32,153 nucleotides of DNA. It comes from an uncultured Arcobacter sp. (GTDB lineage Bacteria > Campylobacterota > Campylobacteria > Campylobacterales > Arcobacteraceae). A program made the position numbers and the translations under genes. Shown here piece by piece: positions 1 through 8,171 of the stretch. The notes beneath the pieces were generated by a model that had not been told where the DNA came from, did no database searches, and saw only the letters and a list, made by a program, of their open reading frames with translations. The stretch lies in the NCBI GenBank assembly GCA_913054415.1, contig CAJXII010000002.1, forward strand, positions 1 to 32,153, given 5' to 3'. Positions within the stretch are counted from its first letter, which is position 1; each line of letters begins with the position of its first letter.

Positions 1-73
1 CCTTGTGAAAAAAAATGATACTTTTTTAGAATTGGATGGTAGATTTTATATTATGGATTTATTTGGGTTATAA
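1..73 (+). CDS. 3' end of an unidentified gene (partial)
   Basis: An open frame enters from the left edge and ends at TAA (71-73). It reads LVKKNDTFLELDGRFYIMD followed by LFGL. The mixed hydrophobic and acidic composition and the clean stop just before the ccoG promoter suggest a true C-terminus. Only 23 residues are visible, so the family cannot be named. It has the same orientation as ccoG, with 45 bases between stop and start. Confidence 0.5.
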   Translation, partial: LVKKNDTFLELDGRFYIMDLFGL

Positions 74-85
74 GCTAAAATAATA

Positions 86-113
86 TATAATATGTATGTT
101 TGAAATTAAGGAG
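86..113 (+). promoter_or_regulatory. Putative ccoG promoter -10 and ribosome binding site
   Basis: TATAAT at 86-91 sits in a very AT-rich stretch 27 bases before the ccoG ATG. A strong AAGGAG ribosome binding site lies at 108-113, five bases before the start. No clear -35 box is visible, which is normal for sigma-70 promoters of Campylobacterota. Confidence 0.5.
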
Positions 114-118
114 AAAAA

Positions 119-1501
119 ATGAGTGAAACACTTCAAAAAAAGACACCATATAGGATAAAAATATATTATGGTTATGTAATATCAACCATATTTGCGTTAG
201 TTGTCCCATTTATTCAAATAAATGGTAATCAACTATTTTTGTTATCATTTGATAAAAAGCAATTACATCTACTAGGTGTGGTATTTGATATGCAAGAGTT
301 GTATATGATGCCATTTTTATTGATGTTGATGTTTATAGGAATATTTGCTGTAACTGCTGTTGGAGGTAGAGCATGGTGTGGTTGGGCATGTCCTCAAACT
401 ATTTTTAGGGTTATCTATAGAGATTTGATTGAAGGTAAACTTTTAGGTTTAAGAAGAATTAAAAATAAACAAAAAGAACCAGATTGGAGCAAACCTGAGA
501 ATGCTTCTAAAAGAATGATTGGTATGACTATTTGGTTTTTATTAGCTATCTTAGCTGCATCAGATTTTATGTGGTTTTTTATCCCACCAGCAGATTTCTT
601 TTCATATCTGCAACATCCTGCAGATCATAGTGTAATGATAGGATTTATTATTGGTGTTGCATTATTTTTAGTATATGATGTGATATTCTTAAAAGAGGAT
701 TTTTGTATATATATTTGTCCTTATTCAAGAGTTCAGTCAGTATTGTATGATGATGATACATATCAAGCTATATATTCAACTTCAAGAGGGGGACACATTT
801 ACAACGAAAATAAAGAGAAAGTTGTATTTAAACAAAAAGATGTTCCAGAAGGTGGAGAGTGTACTGCTTGTCAAAGTTGTGTAACTGTTTGTCCTACACA
901 TATTGATATTAGAAAAGGGATGCAATTAGAGTGTATCAACTGTTTAGAGTGTGTTGATGCTTGTACAACTGTTATGGGAAAACTTGGTAAAGAGAGTTTA
1001 GTGCAATGGTCAAATACTCATGAAATTGAGCATGGTATTAAAACTAAATTCTTTAGAAAAAGAACTATTATGTTTGGTGTTGCATTGATAGCTATTGTAG
1101 GTATGTTATTTGTAATGGGTGGTAAAAAAGAGTATATGCTACTTAATGTAAATAAAACTACAAAACTTTACTCTATTAAAGATCATGGTAAAAGAGTAGT
1201 TAATAACTATGTATTGTTATTTCAAAATACTCAAAGAAAAGATTATACTTATCATCTTGAGGTTGTTGGTAAATATAAAGGTAAGATTCAAATCCATAGA
1301 TTTAGTCCATTTAAACTAGCACATGGTAAGTTATCTAAAAAAGTTATCCAATTATCTACTACAGAAAGATTGATCGATACAAATAAAAAAGATACACCAC
1401 TTACTGTAATGCTACATGCTTATGCAAGTGAAAATCCTAAGAAAATTAGTGTTCTTAGAAAAGCAGTATTTATCTATCCAAGAGCAGATAAATTAAAATA
1501 G
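119..1501 (+). CDS. ccoG: Cytochrome c oxidase accessory protein CcoG
   Basis: CcoG (FixG/RdxA family) is a membrane iron-sulfur protein needed for copper delivery and assembly of cbb3-type cytochrome oxidase. The 460-residue length is typical. Hydrophobic segments lie near residues 18-42, 62-82, 135-155, 172-192 and 314-332. A CGWACP motif (C87, C91) follows the second segment and a CIYICPY motif (C196, C200) follows the fourth. A dicluster ferredoxin region holds C248-C251-C254-C258 and C272-C275-C278-C282. The last 120 residues form the expected soluble Ig-like periplasmic domain. The start is set by AAGGAG five bases upstream. A strong terminator follows the gene, so it is not co-transcribed with luxS. 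No cbb3 structural genes are visible in the window. Confidence 0.95.
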   Translation: MSETLQKKTPYRIKIYYGYVISTIFALVVPFIQINGNQLFLLSFDKKQLHLLGVVFDMQELYMMPFLLMLMFIGIFAVTAVGGRAWCGWACPQTIFRVIYRDLIEGKLLGLRRIKNKQKEPDWSKPENASKRMIGMTIWFLLAILAASDFMWFFIPPADFFSYLQHPADHSVMIGFIIGVALFLVYDVIFLKEDFCIYICPYSRVQSVLYDDDTYQAIYSTSRGGHIYNENKEKVVFKQKDVPEGGECTACQSCVTVCPTHIDIRKGMQLECINCLECVDACTTVMGKLGKESLVQWSNTHEIEHGIKTKFFRKRTIMFGVALIAIVGMLFVMGGKKEYMLLNVNKTTKLYSIKDHGKRVVNNYVLLFQNTQRKDYTYHLEVVGKYKGKIQIHRFSPFKLAHGKLSKKVIQLSTTERLIDTNKKDTPLTVMLHAYASENPKKISVLRKAVFIYPRADKLK

Positions 1502-1521
1502 ATTTATTAAATAAGTAGATT

Positions 1522-1554
1522 AAAACCTAGGTCTTATAAGACTTAGGTTTTTTT
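1522..1554 (+). terminator. Rho-independent terminator after ccoG
   Basis: A near-perfect inverted repeat spans 1522-1551, centred between 1536 and 1537. It includes AACCTAGGTCTT against AAGACTTAGGTT with one G-T wobble (1530/1543), and a run of seven T (1548-1554) follows. It begins 21 bases after the ccoG stop. Confidence 0.88.
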
Positions 1555-1555
1555 A

Positions 1556-1582
1556 TGTTATAATTAAAAAAAAATTAAAGGA
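1556..1582 (+). promoter_or_regulatory. luxS promoter (extended -10) and ribosome binding site
   Basis: TG at 1556-1557 plus TATAAT at 1559-1564 form an extended -10 box, and AAAGGA at 1577-1582 is the ribosome binding site for the ATG at 1588. The box starts two bases after the T-run of the ccoG terminator, so any -35 contact would fall inside the terminator stem. Confidence 0.6.
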
Positions 1583-1587
1583 ATACT

Positions 1588-2109
1588 ATGCCGTTACTAG
1601 ATAGTTTTAAAGTAGATCATACAAAAATGTATGCACCAGCAGTAAGAGTTGCAAAACAGATGAAAAGTTCAAAAGGTGATATTATTACCGTATATGATAT
1701 AAGACTTTATAAGCCAAATAAAGCAAAAATGACAGGAAGAGGTATCCATACACTTGAACATCTATTTGCAGGATATATTAGAGATCATCTAAATAGCAAA
1801 AAAGTAGAAATTATTGATTGTTCACCTATGGGTTGTAGGACAGGATTTTATATGAGTTTATTGGGTGAGCCATCAGCAAAAAAAGTAGCAAAAGCGGTTA
1901 AAAAAGCTATGCAAGATGTATTAAAAGTAGAGAAAAAATCACAAATACCAGAGTTGAATATTTATCAATGTGGAACTTATAAGATGCATTCACTAAAAGA
2001 TGCTAAAAAAACAGCAGCTTATGTTGTAAAAGCTGGTGTGAAAACAATGGATAATAAAAAACTACTTTTAACTAAAAAACAGCTCAAAGAATTAGGTATT
2101 GAAGAGTAG
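1588..2109 (+). CDS. luxS: S-ribosylhomocysteine lyase LuxS
   Basis: LuxS cleaves S-ribosylhomocysteine to homocysteine and DPD, the autoinducer-2 precursor. This is the second step of S-adenosylhomocysteine recycling in the cytosol. At 173 residues it has the normal length. The metal site is complete: H54, E57 and H58 in the HTLEH motif, and C128 in QCGTY. The catalytic C83 lies in SPMGCRTGFYM. It has its own promoter directly after the ccoG terminator and is the first gene of a plus-strand unit. Its stop is overlapped by mnmD. Whether AI-2 is used as a signal cannot be told from this locus; no Lsr-type genes are present. Confidence 0.97.
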   Translation: MPLLDSFKVDHTKMYAPAVRVAKQMKSSKGDIITVYDIRLYKPNKAKMTGRGIHTLEHLFAGYIRDHLNSKKVEIIDCSPMGCRTGFYMSLLGEPSAKKVAKAVKKAMQDVLKVEKKSQIPELNIYQCGTYKMHSLKDAKKTAAYVVKAGVKTMDNKKLLLTKKQLKELGIEE

Positions 2110-2854
2110 TTTAATAAAAACATCTGATGGAAGCTATACTATATATTCTAAAAAGTATAGCCAAAATTTTCATAATACTAAAGATGGGGCATTAAGTGAG
2201 TCTTTAAATAAGCATATTATCCCATCTTTTGCTTATCATAAAAATAAAAAAACACTTAATATTTTAGATATTTGTTTTGGGTTGGGGTATAATAGTTTAG
2301 CTACTATATATTATATTATCAAATCAGATTTAGATATATCTGTTAATATATACTCTCCAGAGTTAGATATTAAGCTTATTAGATCACTAAAAGATTTTAT
2401 ATACCCAAAAGAGTTTGATATTTTTAAAGATATGATAATTCAGTTATCTCAAAATCTAAAATATAAAGATAAAAGATGTAGTATTACAATATATAACCAA
2501 GATGCAAGAGAGTATATTTCTAATTGTGATATAAAATTTGATATAGTATATCAAGATCCATTTAGTAGTGATGTAAATCATAGCTTATGGACTAAAGAGT
2601 ATTTTGGTTTAATAAAACATATTTTAAATGACGATGCGATTATTACCACTTATGCTATATCTACACCGATACGATTGTCACTTTATTTTAACAATCTATA
2701 TATCTATGAGTATAAATCACCACAAACACTTAAACAAACTATTGCTTTTACTAAAAAACAAACTAATTTACCAAAAGAGTATAAGTATATAGATATGGAA
2801 CTCAAACAGCAAAGAAATCCTTTAGCCAAGCCACTTTTAGATATTTTAACCTAA
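2099..2854 (+). CDS. mnmD: MnmD-type tRNA 5-methylaminomethyl-2-thiouridine methyltransferase
   Basis: This is a stand-alone version of the MnmC N-terminal methyltransferase domain (DUF752), which uses SAM for the last step of mnm5s2U34 formation in tRNA anticodons. The Rossmann glycine motif FGLGYNSL is at 60-67. The family signature DPFSSDVNHSLWT is at 153-165, matching the DPF-x-P-x-x-NPELW pattern. The FAD oxidoreductase half of MnmC is absent, as in other stand-alone MnmD proteins. The start is TTG at 2099, overlapping the luxS stop by 11 bases with AGG at 2094-2096 as a weak ribosome binding site. The first residues (IKTSDGSYTIYSKKY) fit the family N-terminus, so a downstream start is unlikely. 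Coupling to luxS pairs a SAM user with a SAH recycler. Confidence 0.85.
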   Translation: MKSSLIKTSDGSYTIYSKKYSQNFHNTKDGALSESLNKHIIPSFAYHKNKKTLNILDICFGLGYNSLATIYYIIKSDLDISVNIYSPELDIKLIRSLKDFIYPKEFDIFKDMIIQLSQNLKYKDKRCSITIYNQDAREYISNCDIKFDIVYQDPFSSDVNHSLWTKEYFGLIKHILNDDAIITTYAISTPIRLSLYFNNLYIYEYKSPQTLKQTIAFTKKQTNLPKEYKYIDMELKQQRNPLAKPLLDILT

Positions 2855-2858
2855 GATT

Positions 2859-2867
2859 TGTTACAAT
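2859..2867 (+). promoter_or_regulatory. Possible extended -10 box directly before argC
   Basis: TG at 2859-2860 plus TACAAT at 2862-2867 end six bases before the argC ATG (2874). A start point at the usual distance would fall on or next to the ATG. There is no Shine-Dalgarno sequence in the gap, which fits a leaderless transcript. Confidence 0.4.
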
Positions 2868-2873
2868 AACTTT

Positions 2874-3887
2874 ATGAAAAAAATAGATGTAGCAATAGTA
2901 GGGGCTAGTGGATATACTGGTCTTGAACTTTTAAAGATTTTGATAAATCACCCCGTTTTTAATATCACTTATGTAGCAAATTCAACAGGTGGTATAAGTG
3001 TATCTGAACTTCATCCAAGTTTAGATAGTGTTTTAGATATGGATATAAAAAAAGTTGATGCTAAAGAGTTAGCAAGTGTAGCACAGTTAGCATTTTTGGC
3101 ATTGCCACATAAAACATCTATGTCTTTTGCAAAAGAGTTATTAGCTTTAGATGTAAAAGTGGTAGATTTAAGTGCTGATTATAGACTAAAACTTGAAACT
3201 TACGAAGAGTATTATTGCCCTCATGAGGATAAAGAAAATCTAAAATTCGCAGCTTATGGACTTGCTGAATTTTATGAAGATCAAATCAAAAATACTAAAC
3301 TTGTAGCAAATCCAGGATGTTATCCAACAGCTACACTTTTGGGGCTTTTACCATTTGTGCCATATATGAAAAAAGATACCAATATCTTCATAGATGCTAA
3401 AAGTGGATTAAGTGGAGCGGGTAAAAAACTAAGTGATACTACTACATTTGTAAATATTAGTGAGAATACATTTGCTTATAATCCTTTTAAACACAGACAC
3501 GCTCCAGAGATAAAAGAGAAAGTTTTAGAGTTAACCGATATTGATGCTAAGATCAATTTTGTTCCTAGTTTATTGCCTGTAATACGAGGTATGCTAGTAA
3601 GTATATATATCACTCTTGATGAGGTTTGTGATGCTAAACAGATATTAAAAGAGTTTTATAAAGATGATGAATTTGTAAGGGTAAAAGATAATCCTGTAAA
3701 TATCAAAGATACAAGCGGGACACATTTTTGTGATCTGTATGTGGAACAAAATGGTGATGCAGTTTTTATAAGTAGTAGTATCGATAATCTTCTAAGAGGT
3801 GCTTCATCTGCTGCGGTTGTCAATGCAAACTTAATGTGTGGATTAGAACAATCTATAGGAATATCTAAAATAGCCTATGTGCCGTAA
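2874..3887 (+). CDS. argC: N-acetyl-gamma-glutamyl-phosphate reductase ArgC
   Basis: ArgC is the third enzyme of arginine biosynthesis. It reduces N-acetylglutamyl phosphate with NADPH to the semialdehyde. The nucleotide-binding motif VGASGYTGLELL is at 9-20. The catalytic cysteine is C149 in VANPGCYPTATLLGL. The family segments ALPHKTS (76-82) and FNPFKHRH-like AYNPFKHRHAPE are present, and 337 residues is the usual length. It starts 19 bases after mnmD with no ribosome binding site but a -10-like box just upstream. Its 3' end overlaps the phosphoesterase gene by 11 bases. argB, the preceding pathway step, lies in this window but 15 kb away and in a separate unit. Confidence 0.96.
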   Translation: MKKIDVAIVGASGYTGLELLKILINHPVFNITYVANSTGGISVSELHPSLDSVLDMDIKKVDAKELASVAQLAFLALPHKTSMSFAKELLALDVKVVDLSADYRLKLETYEEYYCPHEDKENLKFAAYGLAEFYEDQIKNTKLVANPGCYPTATLLGLLPFVPYMKKDTNIFIDAKSGLSGAGKKLSDTTTFVNISENTFAYNPFKHRHAPEIKEKVLELTDIDAKINFVPSLLPVIRGMLVSIYITLDEVCDAKQILKEFYKDDEFVRVKDNPVNIKDTSGTHFCDLYVEQNGDAVFISSSIDNLLRGASSAAVVNANLMCGLEQSIGISKIAYVP

Positions 3888-4593
3888 TTATACATTGCAA
3901 ATAGAAGATAATAGTATATTTGTAGCAGATGTTCATTATAATAGCAATAGGAGAGAGTTTAAAGAGTTTTTATTAAAACTTCAATCTGGGGATATTAAAA
4001 CTTTACAACTATTTTTAATGGGTGATATTTTTGATTTTTTAGCAGAGCAGATCGATTATTTTGTAGAACAAAATCAAGAGATTATAGATATACTAAATAA
4101 TCTATCTAAGAAAATTCAAATTATTTATTTTGAGGGAAATCATGATTTTAATATCTCAAATCTTTTTGATAATATTAAAGTTATTTCAAGAGAAAATCAA
4201 CCTTTAATAGCACAATATAAGCATAAAAAAATCTCATTAGCTCATGGGGATATTTTTACTCCCATTGGATATGAGATATACACAAAAATACTTAGAAGCC
4301 CTGTGACTTTAAGTATCTTAAATATATTTGATATAGGTTTTTTTATATCTAAAAAAGTAAATACTTGGTTAAAACAAAAAGATATTTGTCCAAAAGACTC
4401 TAATGAGAATTTTATAAATAGTAGAGTTAAAAAGTATAATTTAGTTGATGTAGATATGATTGTAGAGGGGCATTTTCATTATGGTTATCATAATGATAGA
4501 TATTATAATATCCCCTCATTTGCTTGTGATAAATCCTATTTTATTTTTTCCACTGAAAATAGGTTGCAGCTGATAAAATATCATCAAAATTGA
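3877..4593 (+). CDS. Calcineurin-like phosphoesterase, LpxH-like (UDP-2,3-diacylglucosamine diphosphatase)
   Basis: The five metallophosphoesterase blocks are in order: D18-x-H20, GDIFD with D50 and D53, GNHD with N88-H89-D90, H123 in AHGD, and GHFH with H199 and H201. The spacing and the GDIFDF and GNHDF forms resemble LpxH, which hydrolyses UDP-2,3-diacylglucosamine to lipid X in lipid A synthesis. At 238 residues it matches that family. The LpxH role is inferred from motifs; another phosphoesterase of the family is possible. lpxC and an LptF/G permease are elsewhere in the window. The ATG at 3877 overlaps argC by 11 bases. The last 53 bases run antisense to the end of rimP, and the gene ends in TGA. 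Confidence 0.72.
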   Translation: MCRNYTLQIEDNSIFVADVHYNSNRREFKEFLLKLQSGDIKTLQLFLMGDIFDFLAEQIDYFVEQNQEIIDILNNLSKKIQIIYFEGNHDFNISNLFDNIKVISRENQPLIAQYKHKKISLAHGDIFTPIGYEIYTKILRSPVTLSILNIFDIGFFISKKVNTWLKQKDICPKDSNENFINSRVKKYNLVDVDMIVEGHFHYGYHNDRYYNIPSFACDKSYFIFSTENRLQLIKYHQN

Positions 4594-4981
4594 TAGTTTG
4601 TTTATCGTTGTCTTCATCTTCTATAGTGATTGTTCCATCATCTTGAACATCTAATAGCAACCCTTTTAATGTTTGAGTTGAATACTCTTTTATTTTGACA
4701 TTTTCACCAATAGATGCTTTAAAATGATCTAAAGTTTTTAGCTTTCTTTCAATTCCTGGACTACTTACTTCAAGTGTATATTTACCACTCATTGGTTCAT
4801 TTACATCTAAAAGTGGAGATACTAGATTTGAAATCTTTGCACACTGATCTAAAGTTACACCATCTTTACTTGTAACATAAATCCTAAAAATATTTGTTTT
4901 ATTTTCATTTAGTGTTGCTATATCGTATAGTTTTAAACCTTCACCTTCTACTACTAATCTTATAGATTCATATAGATCCAT
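4541..4981 (-). CDS. rimP: Ribosome maturation factor RimP
   Basis: RimP assists maturation of the 30S subunit. The 146-residue protein has the typical N-terminal alpha/beta domain with the signature CAKISNLVSPLLD around 47-59 and VSSPGIERKL around 72-81, followed by the small SH3-like C-terminal domain. GGAG lies just before the ATG, in the short gap after rbfA. It is the last gene of the infB-rbfA-rimP translation cluster and of the whole 14-gene minus-strand run. Its last 53 coding bases overlap the convergent phosphoesterase gene, and no terminator hairpin is visible between them. Confidence 0.93.
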   Translation of the reverse strand: MDLYESIRLVVEGEGLKLYDIATLNENKTNIFRIYVTSKDGVTLDQCAKISNLVSPLLDVNEPMSGKYTLEVSSPGIERKLKTLDHFKASIGENVKIKEYSTQTLKGLLLDVQDDGTITIEDEDNDKQTINFDDILSAATYFQWKK

Positions 4982-4992
4982 TTTAACTCCGC

Positions 4993-5361
4993 TTAATTTT
5001 TATTTGTTTTTTGCTTAGAGGCTATTTGTGCAAAAATATCATCTAGTTTTGCTTTTTTCTCCATCATATCATCTTTAATAAAAGTAAAATTTGGACATTT
5101 ATACCAACCTGTGCTACTTAAACAATAAGATTTTATTCTACTATTGGCTTTTTTTAGTGCTTTTTGTATCTCTTTTAATTCTGCATTATTATAATCGCTA
5201 CCATCAAAATATACTCTTGCATCATATTTACCATTTTTACAATCAACTTCAGTAATAGCAAGAGAGTTGATCCTGCTATCACTTAGTTCACTTAATGCTT
5301 CAGGAATAAGCTCCATAAGTAGTGATTGAGTTCTTTGAAGATTTATACTTTTATCTTTCAT
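4993..5361 (-). CDS. rbfA: 30S ribosome-binding factor RbfA
   Basis: RbfA binds the immature 30S subunit and helps 16S rRNA 5'-end processing, notably in the cold. The 122 residues show the KH-like fold pattern. INLQRTQSLLMELIPEAL at the N-terminus matches the usual R-x-x-x-x-I/L-x-x-E-L-x-x-I/L start. LAITEVDCKNGKYDARVYFD and the LKKANSRIKSYC helix also fit the family. It starts 18 bases after infB with a good AAGGG ribosome binding site. Its position directly after infB and before rimP is the conserved translation-operon order. Confidence 0.92.
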   Translation of the reverse strand: MKDKSINLQRTQSLLMELIPEALSELSDSRINSLAITEVDCKNGKYDARVYFDGSDYNNAELKEIQKALKKANSRIKSYCLSSTGWYKCPNFTFIKDDMMEKKAKLDDIFAQIASKQKTNKN

Positions 5362-5379
5362 ATTATTTGCCCTTATAGA

Positions 5380-8169
5380 TTAATCTATAGTTTGGTTTTC
5401 TTTATGTTCGATAAATGTTTCTATATAATCTCCAACTTGAATATCGTTAAATTTTTCAAACATAATACCACATTCATATCCGTTGGCTACCTCTTTAACA
5501 TCATCTTTAAATCGTTTAAGAGAGCTTATTTTACCTGTATATTTGATCACACCATCTCTAATAATTCTAGCTAATCCACCTCTAATAACTTTACCATCTG
5601 TTACGATACATCCTGCAACTGTTCCTACTTTTGGCACTACAAATGTATCTCTAACTTCAGCTTGACCTGTATTCTCTTCTATAATAATTGAACTCATCAT
5701 ACCAGATAAAATATCTTTAATATCATCTATTAGTTGATATATGATACTGTATGTTTTGATCTCAATACCTTCAGCTTTTGCTTTTGTTTTTACAACACCA
5801 GTAGGTCTAACATTAAATCCTAAGATGATACAGTTATCACTTGCTCCTGCTAGTGCTAGGTCTGCTTCTGTTATACCACCAACACCACTTGATAAAATTT
5901 TAACTTTAACTTCATCATTTTTAATAGTTTCTAAACTACTTTTAATAGCTTCTAAACTACCACCTGCATCTGCTTTGATAATAACAGGTAAAGCTTTGAT
6001 TTTACCCTCAGCAATCAACCCTGCCATCTCATCAAGTGATACTTTTGTAGATTTACTTAACTCTTTTGCTCTAGCATGTTCAGCTCTGGTTGTTGCTATC
6101 TCTTTTGCTTCATTGATACTATTTTGAGCTACAAGTGCTACACCTGTAGTAGGAACTTCACTTAGTCCTACAATTTGTCCTGTAAAACTTAATCCTAACT
6201 CTTTTACGGGTTTGCCTTGATCGTTCATAATAGCTTTAATCTTACCAAATGTAGTATCTGCTACAACACTATCACCAACTTTTAATGTTCCATTTTGAAC
6301 AATTACTGTTGCTACTGGACCTCTACCTTTTTGTGTAGAAGCTTCTATAATAGTTGCTTTACATAGTGCAGTTGGATCAGCTTCAAGTTCTAATATTTCA
6401 GCTTGTAAAAGTATATTTTCAAGAAGATCTTCTATACCCATTCCTGTTTGAGCAGATACTGGAATAAATTCAACATCTCCACCCCAATCAGCAGGAGTCA
6501 TTTCATGCTCAGCCATACCAGCTTTTACCATATCAATATTAGCACTTTCTTTATCCATTTTATTTACAGCTACAATAATTGGAGCACCACTCTCTTTTGC
6601 TGCTTTTATTGACTCGATAGTTTGAGGTTTTACACCATCATCAGCTGCTACTACGATTATGATAATATCTGTAACACTAGCACCTCTTACTCTCATAGCT
6701 TTAAATGCTTCATGACCTGGAGTATCTACAAATGTAATATCTTTGCCATTTTTATTTACAGTATAAGCTCCAATATGTTGTGTAATACCACCAGCTTCAC
6801 CTTGTGCAATTCTTGATTTTCTAATCTTATCTAATAAAGATGTTTTACCATGATCAACATGTCCCATGATTGTCACAACTGGTGGTCTTGTAACATAATT
6901 AGATTTATCTACAACCTCTTCATAAGCATCTTCGTAATTTACCTCTTCAAGCTCATCTTTTATAGTGATATTAATATCATATTCATCACCTAAAATCTCT
7001 ATCTCATCATTACCTAAAAAGTCATTTTTAGTAACCATCATACCAAGCATAAATAGTTTTCCTATTACATCACCTGTAGATACTCCAATTTTCTCTGCAA
7101 ATTCATAAACTCTACAATCTTCAGGTATTGTAACATCTGTAATTTTCTCAACTTCAACTGTTCTTTTATAACTTTTTTTCTTTTTACCTCTTTTTAATCC
7201 TCTTGGTCTATTTCCAAAAGCACTAGGTCTAGTTGTTCTAATTTGATTGTTTTGTTTTTTCTTTGGTTCATCTTGTAAGAATTTAGATGTTTCCATTAGA
7301 TTCATATCATGTAAAACAATCTCTTCACCTAAAAGTGATTCCCCTACATTTGTAAAATCTGCACTAGTTTCAACATCTAGTTTTTTACCTTGTTGTTGAG
7401 CTCTTGGTAGAGATTTTTTAATTTGTTTTTTTGATTTTGGAGTATATGTTGGTTTATCATCAAGATTATTACCAAAAAGCTCACTCATAGATTTCATAGC
7501 TTGTTTTTTAGATGATGCAGTATCTCCTGTTGGATGACTAATAACAGGTCGTTTCTTTTTAACTATAGTTAATCCTCTTTTTTTAAGAACTATTTTATCA
7601 GGATTTTTAGAATTTACTTCTGGTTTATCCAATTTTACTTTTTGGTCAGTTTTAACTTCATCTTGTTGTGTAGCTGAAGATGTTTTAGTAGGTTTGATAT
7701 CCTCTTTAGTTTCTTCAGTTATAGGTTGTTCAATATCTTTTTTAATAGTTTTTTCAGCTGGTTTTTCTTCTTGTTTAGCTGGTTGTTTTTTAGATACTAT
7801 TTTTAGTTCATTTCGTTTTAGTGTTTGTTTTTTTTGAACTTCCTCTTTTTTAGGTTCAGATTTTGATGAAGTTTGAGTTTTACTTTTTGTTGTAGTTGAT
7901 TTTTTTTCATCTTTAGCTACTTTTTCATCTTTTTTATCTGATTTTGGTTGAGTTGTTTTTTTAACACTTTTTTTAGCAGGTGCTTTTTTCTTCAATAACT
8001 TACTTTTTCCTGTTAAAATATAATTCGTTATCTCTTCAGCATCTTCAAATGAGACAGTAGTTTGTGCAGATTTGATTGTCAAACCTAAATCTGCTGCTTT
8101 ACTAATCACTTCTGCACTTGAAGCTCCAGCTTCTTCTGCTATCTCATATACTCTTACTTTATCTTCCAT
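5380..8169 (-). CDS. infB: Translation initiation factor IF-2
   Basis: IF-2 is the GTPase that brings initiator fMet-tRNA to the 30S subunit and promotes subunit joining. The 929 residues start with an IF2-N domain (1-55), then a long low-complexity K/E/T/S/Q linker (about 55-335). A second IF2-N-like domain follows at 345-410. The G domain has GHVDHGKT (436-443), DTPGH (482-486), NKMD (536-539) and SAQ (572-574), and domains II to IV follow. The start has GTGGAG overlapping the end of ylxR. Neighbours ylxR, rbfA and rimP form the conserved translation cluster. The charged linker is the only unusual part and is variable in all IF-2 proteins. Confidence 0.98.
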   Translation of the reverse strand: MEDKVRVYEIAEEAGASSAEVISKAADLGLTIKSAQTTVSFEDAEEITNYILTGKSKLLKKKAPAKKSVKKTTQPKSDKKDEKVAKDEKKSTTTKSKTQTSSKSEPKKEEVQKKQTLKRNELKIVSKKQPAKQEEKPAEKTIKKDIEQPITEETKEDIKPTKTSSATQQDEVKTDQKVKLDKPEVNSKNPDKIVLKKRGLTIVKKKRPVISHPTGDTASSKKQAMKSMSELFGNNLDDKPTYTPKSKKQIKKSLPRAQQQGKKLDVETSADFTNVGESLLGEEIVLHDMNLMETSKFLQDEPKKKQNNQIRTTRPSAFGNRPRGLKRGKKKKSYKRTVEVEKITDVTIPEDCRVYEFAEKIGVSTGDVIGKLFMLGMMVTKNDFLGNDEIEILGDEYDINITIKDELEEVNYEDAYEEVVDKSNYVTRPPVVTIMGHVDHGKTSLLDKIRKSRIAQGEAGGITQHIGAYTVNKNGKDITFVDTPGHEAFKAMRVRGASVTDIIIIVVAADDGVKPQTIESIKAAKESGAPIIVAVNKMDKESANIDMVKAGMAEHEMTPADWGGDVEFIPVSAQTGMGIEDLLENILLQAEILELEADPTALCKATIIEASTQKGRGPVATVIVQNGTLKVGDSVVADTTFGKIKAIMNDQGKPVKELGLSFTGQIVGLSEVPTTGVALVAQNSINEAKEIATTRAEHARAKELSKSTKVSLDEMAGLIAEGKIKALPVIIKADAGGSLEAIKSSLETIKNDEVKVKILSSGVGGITEADLALAGASDNCIILGFNVRPTGVVKTKAKAEGIEIKTYSIIYQLIDDIKDILSGMMSSIIIEENTGQAEVRDTFVVPKVGTVAGCIVTDGKVIRGGLARIIRDGVIKYTGKISSLKRFKDDVKEVANGYECGIMFEKFNDIQVGDYIETFIEHKENQTID

Positions 8170-8171
8170 TC

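Noticed and set aside
5741..6127. Plus-strand open frame opposite infB, and other long frames opposite carB, hemC, argB, ubiD and the transporter gene
   Set aside because: They are antisense shadows of well-supported genes, with no ribosome binding site, no recognisable family and composition typical of reverse complements.
7190..8010. Lysine-rich repetitive segment of infB as a tandem repeat or a separate gene
   Set aside because: It is the variable low-complexity linker between the IF2-N regions and the G domain; there are no regular repeat units.
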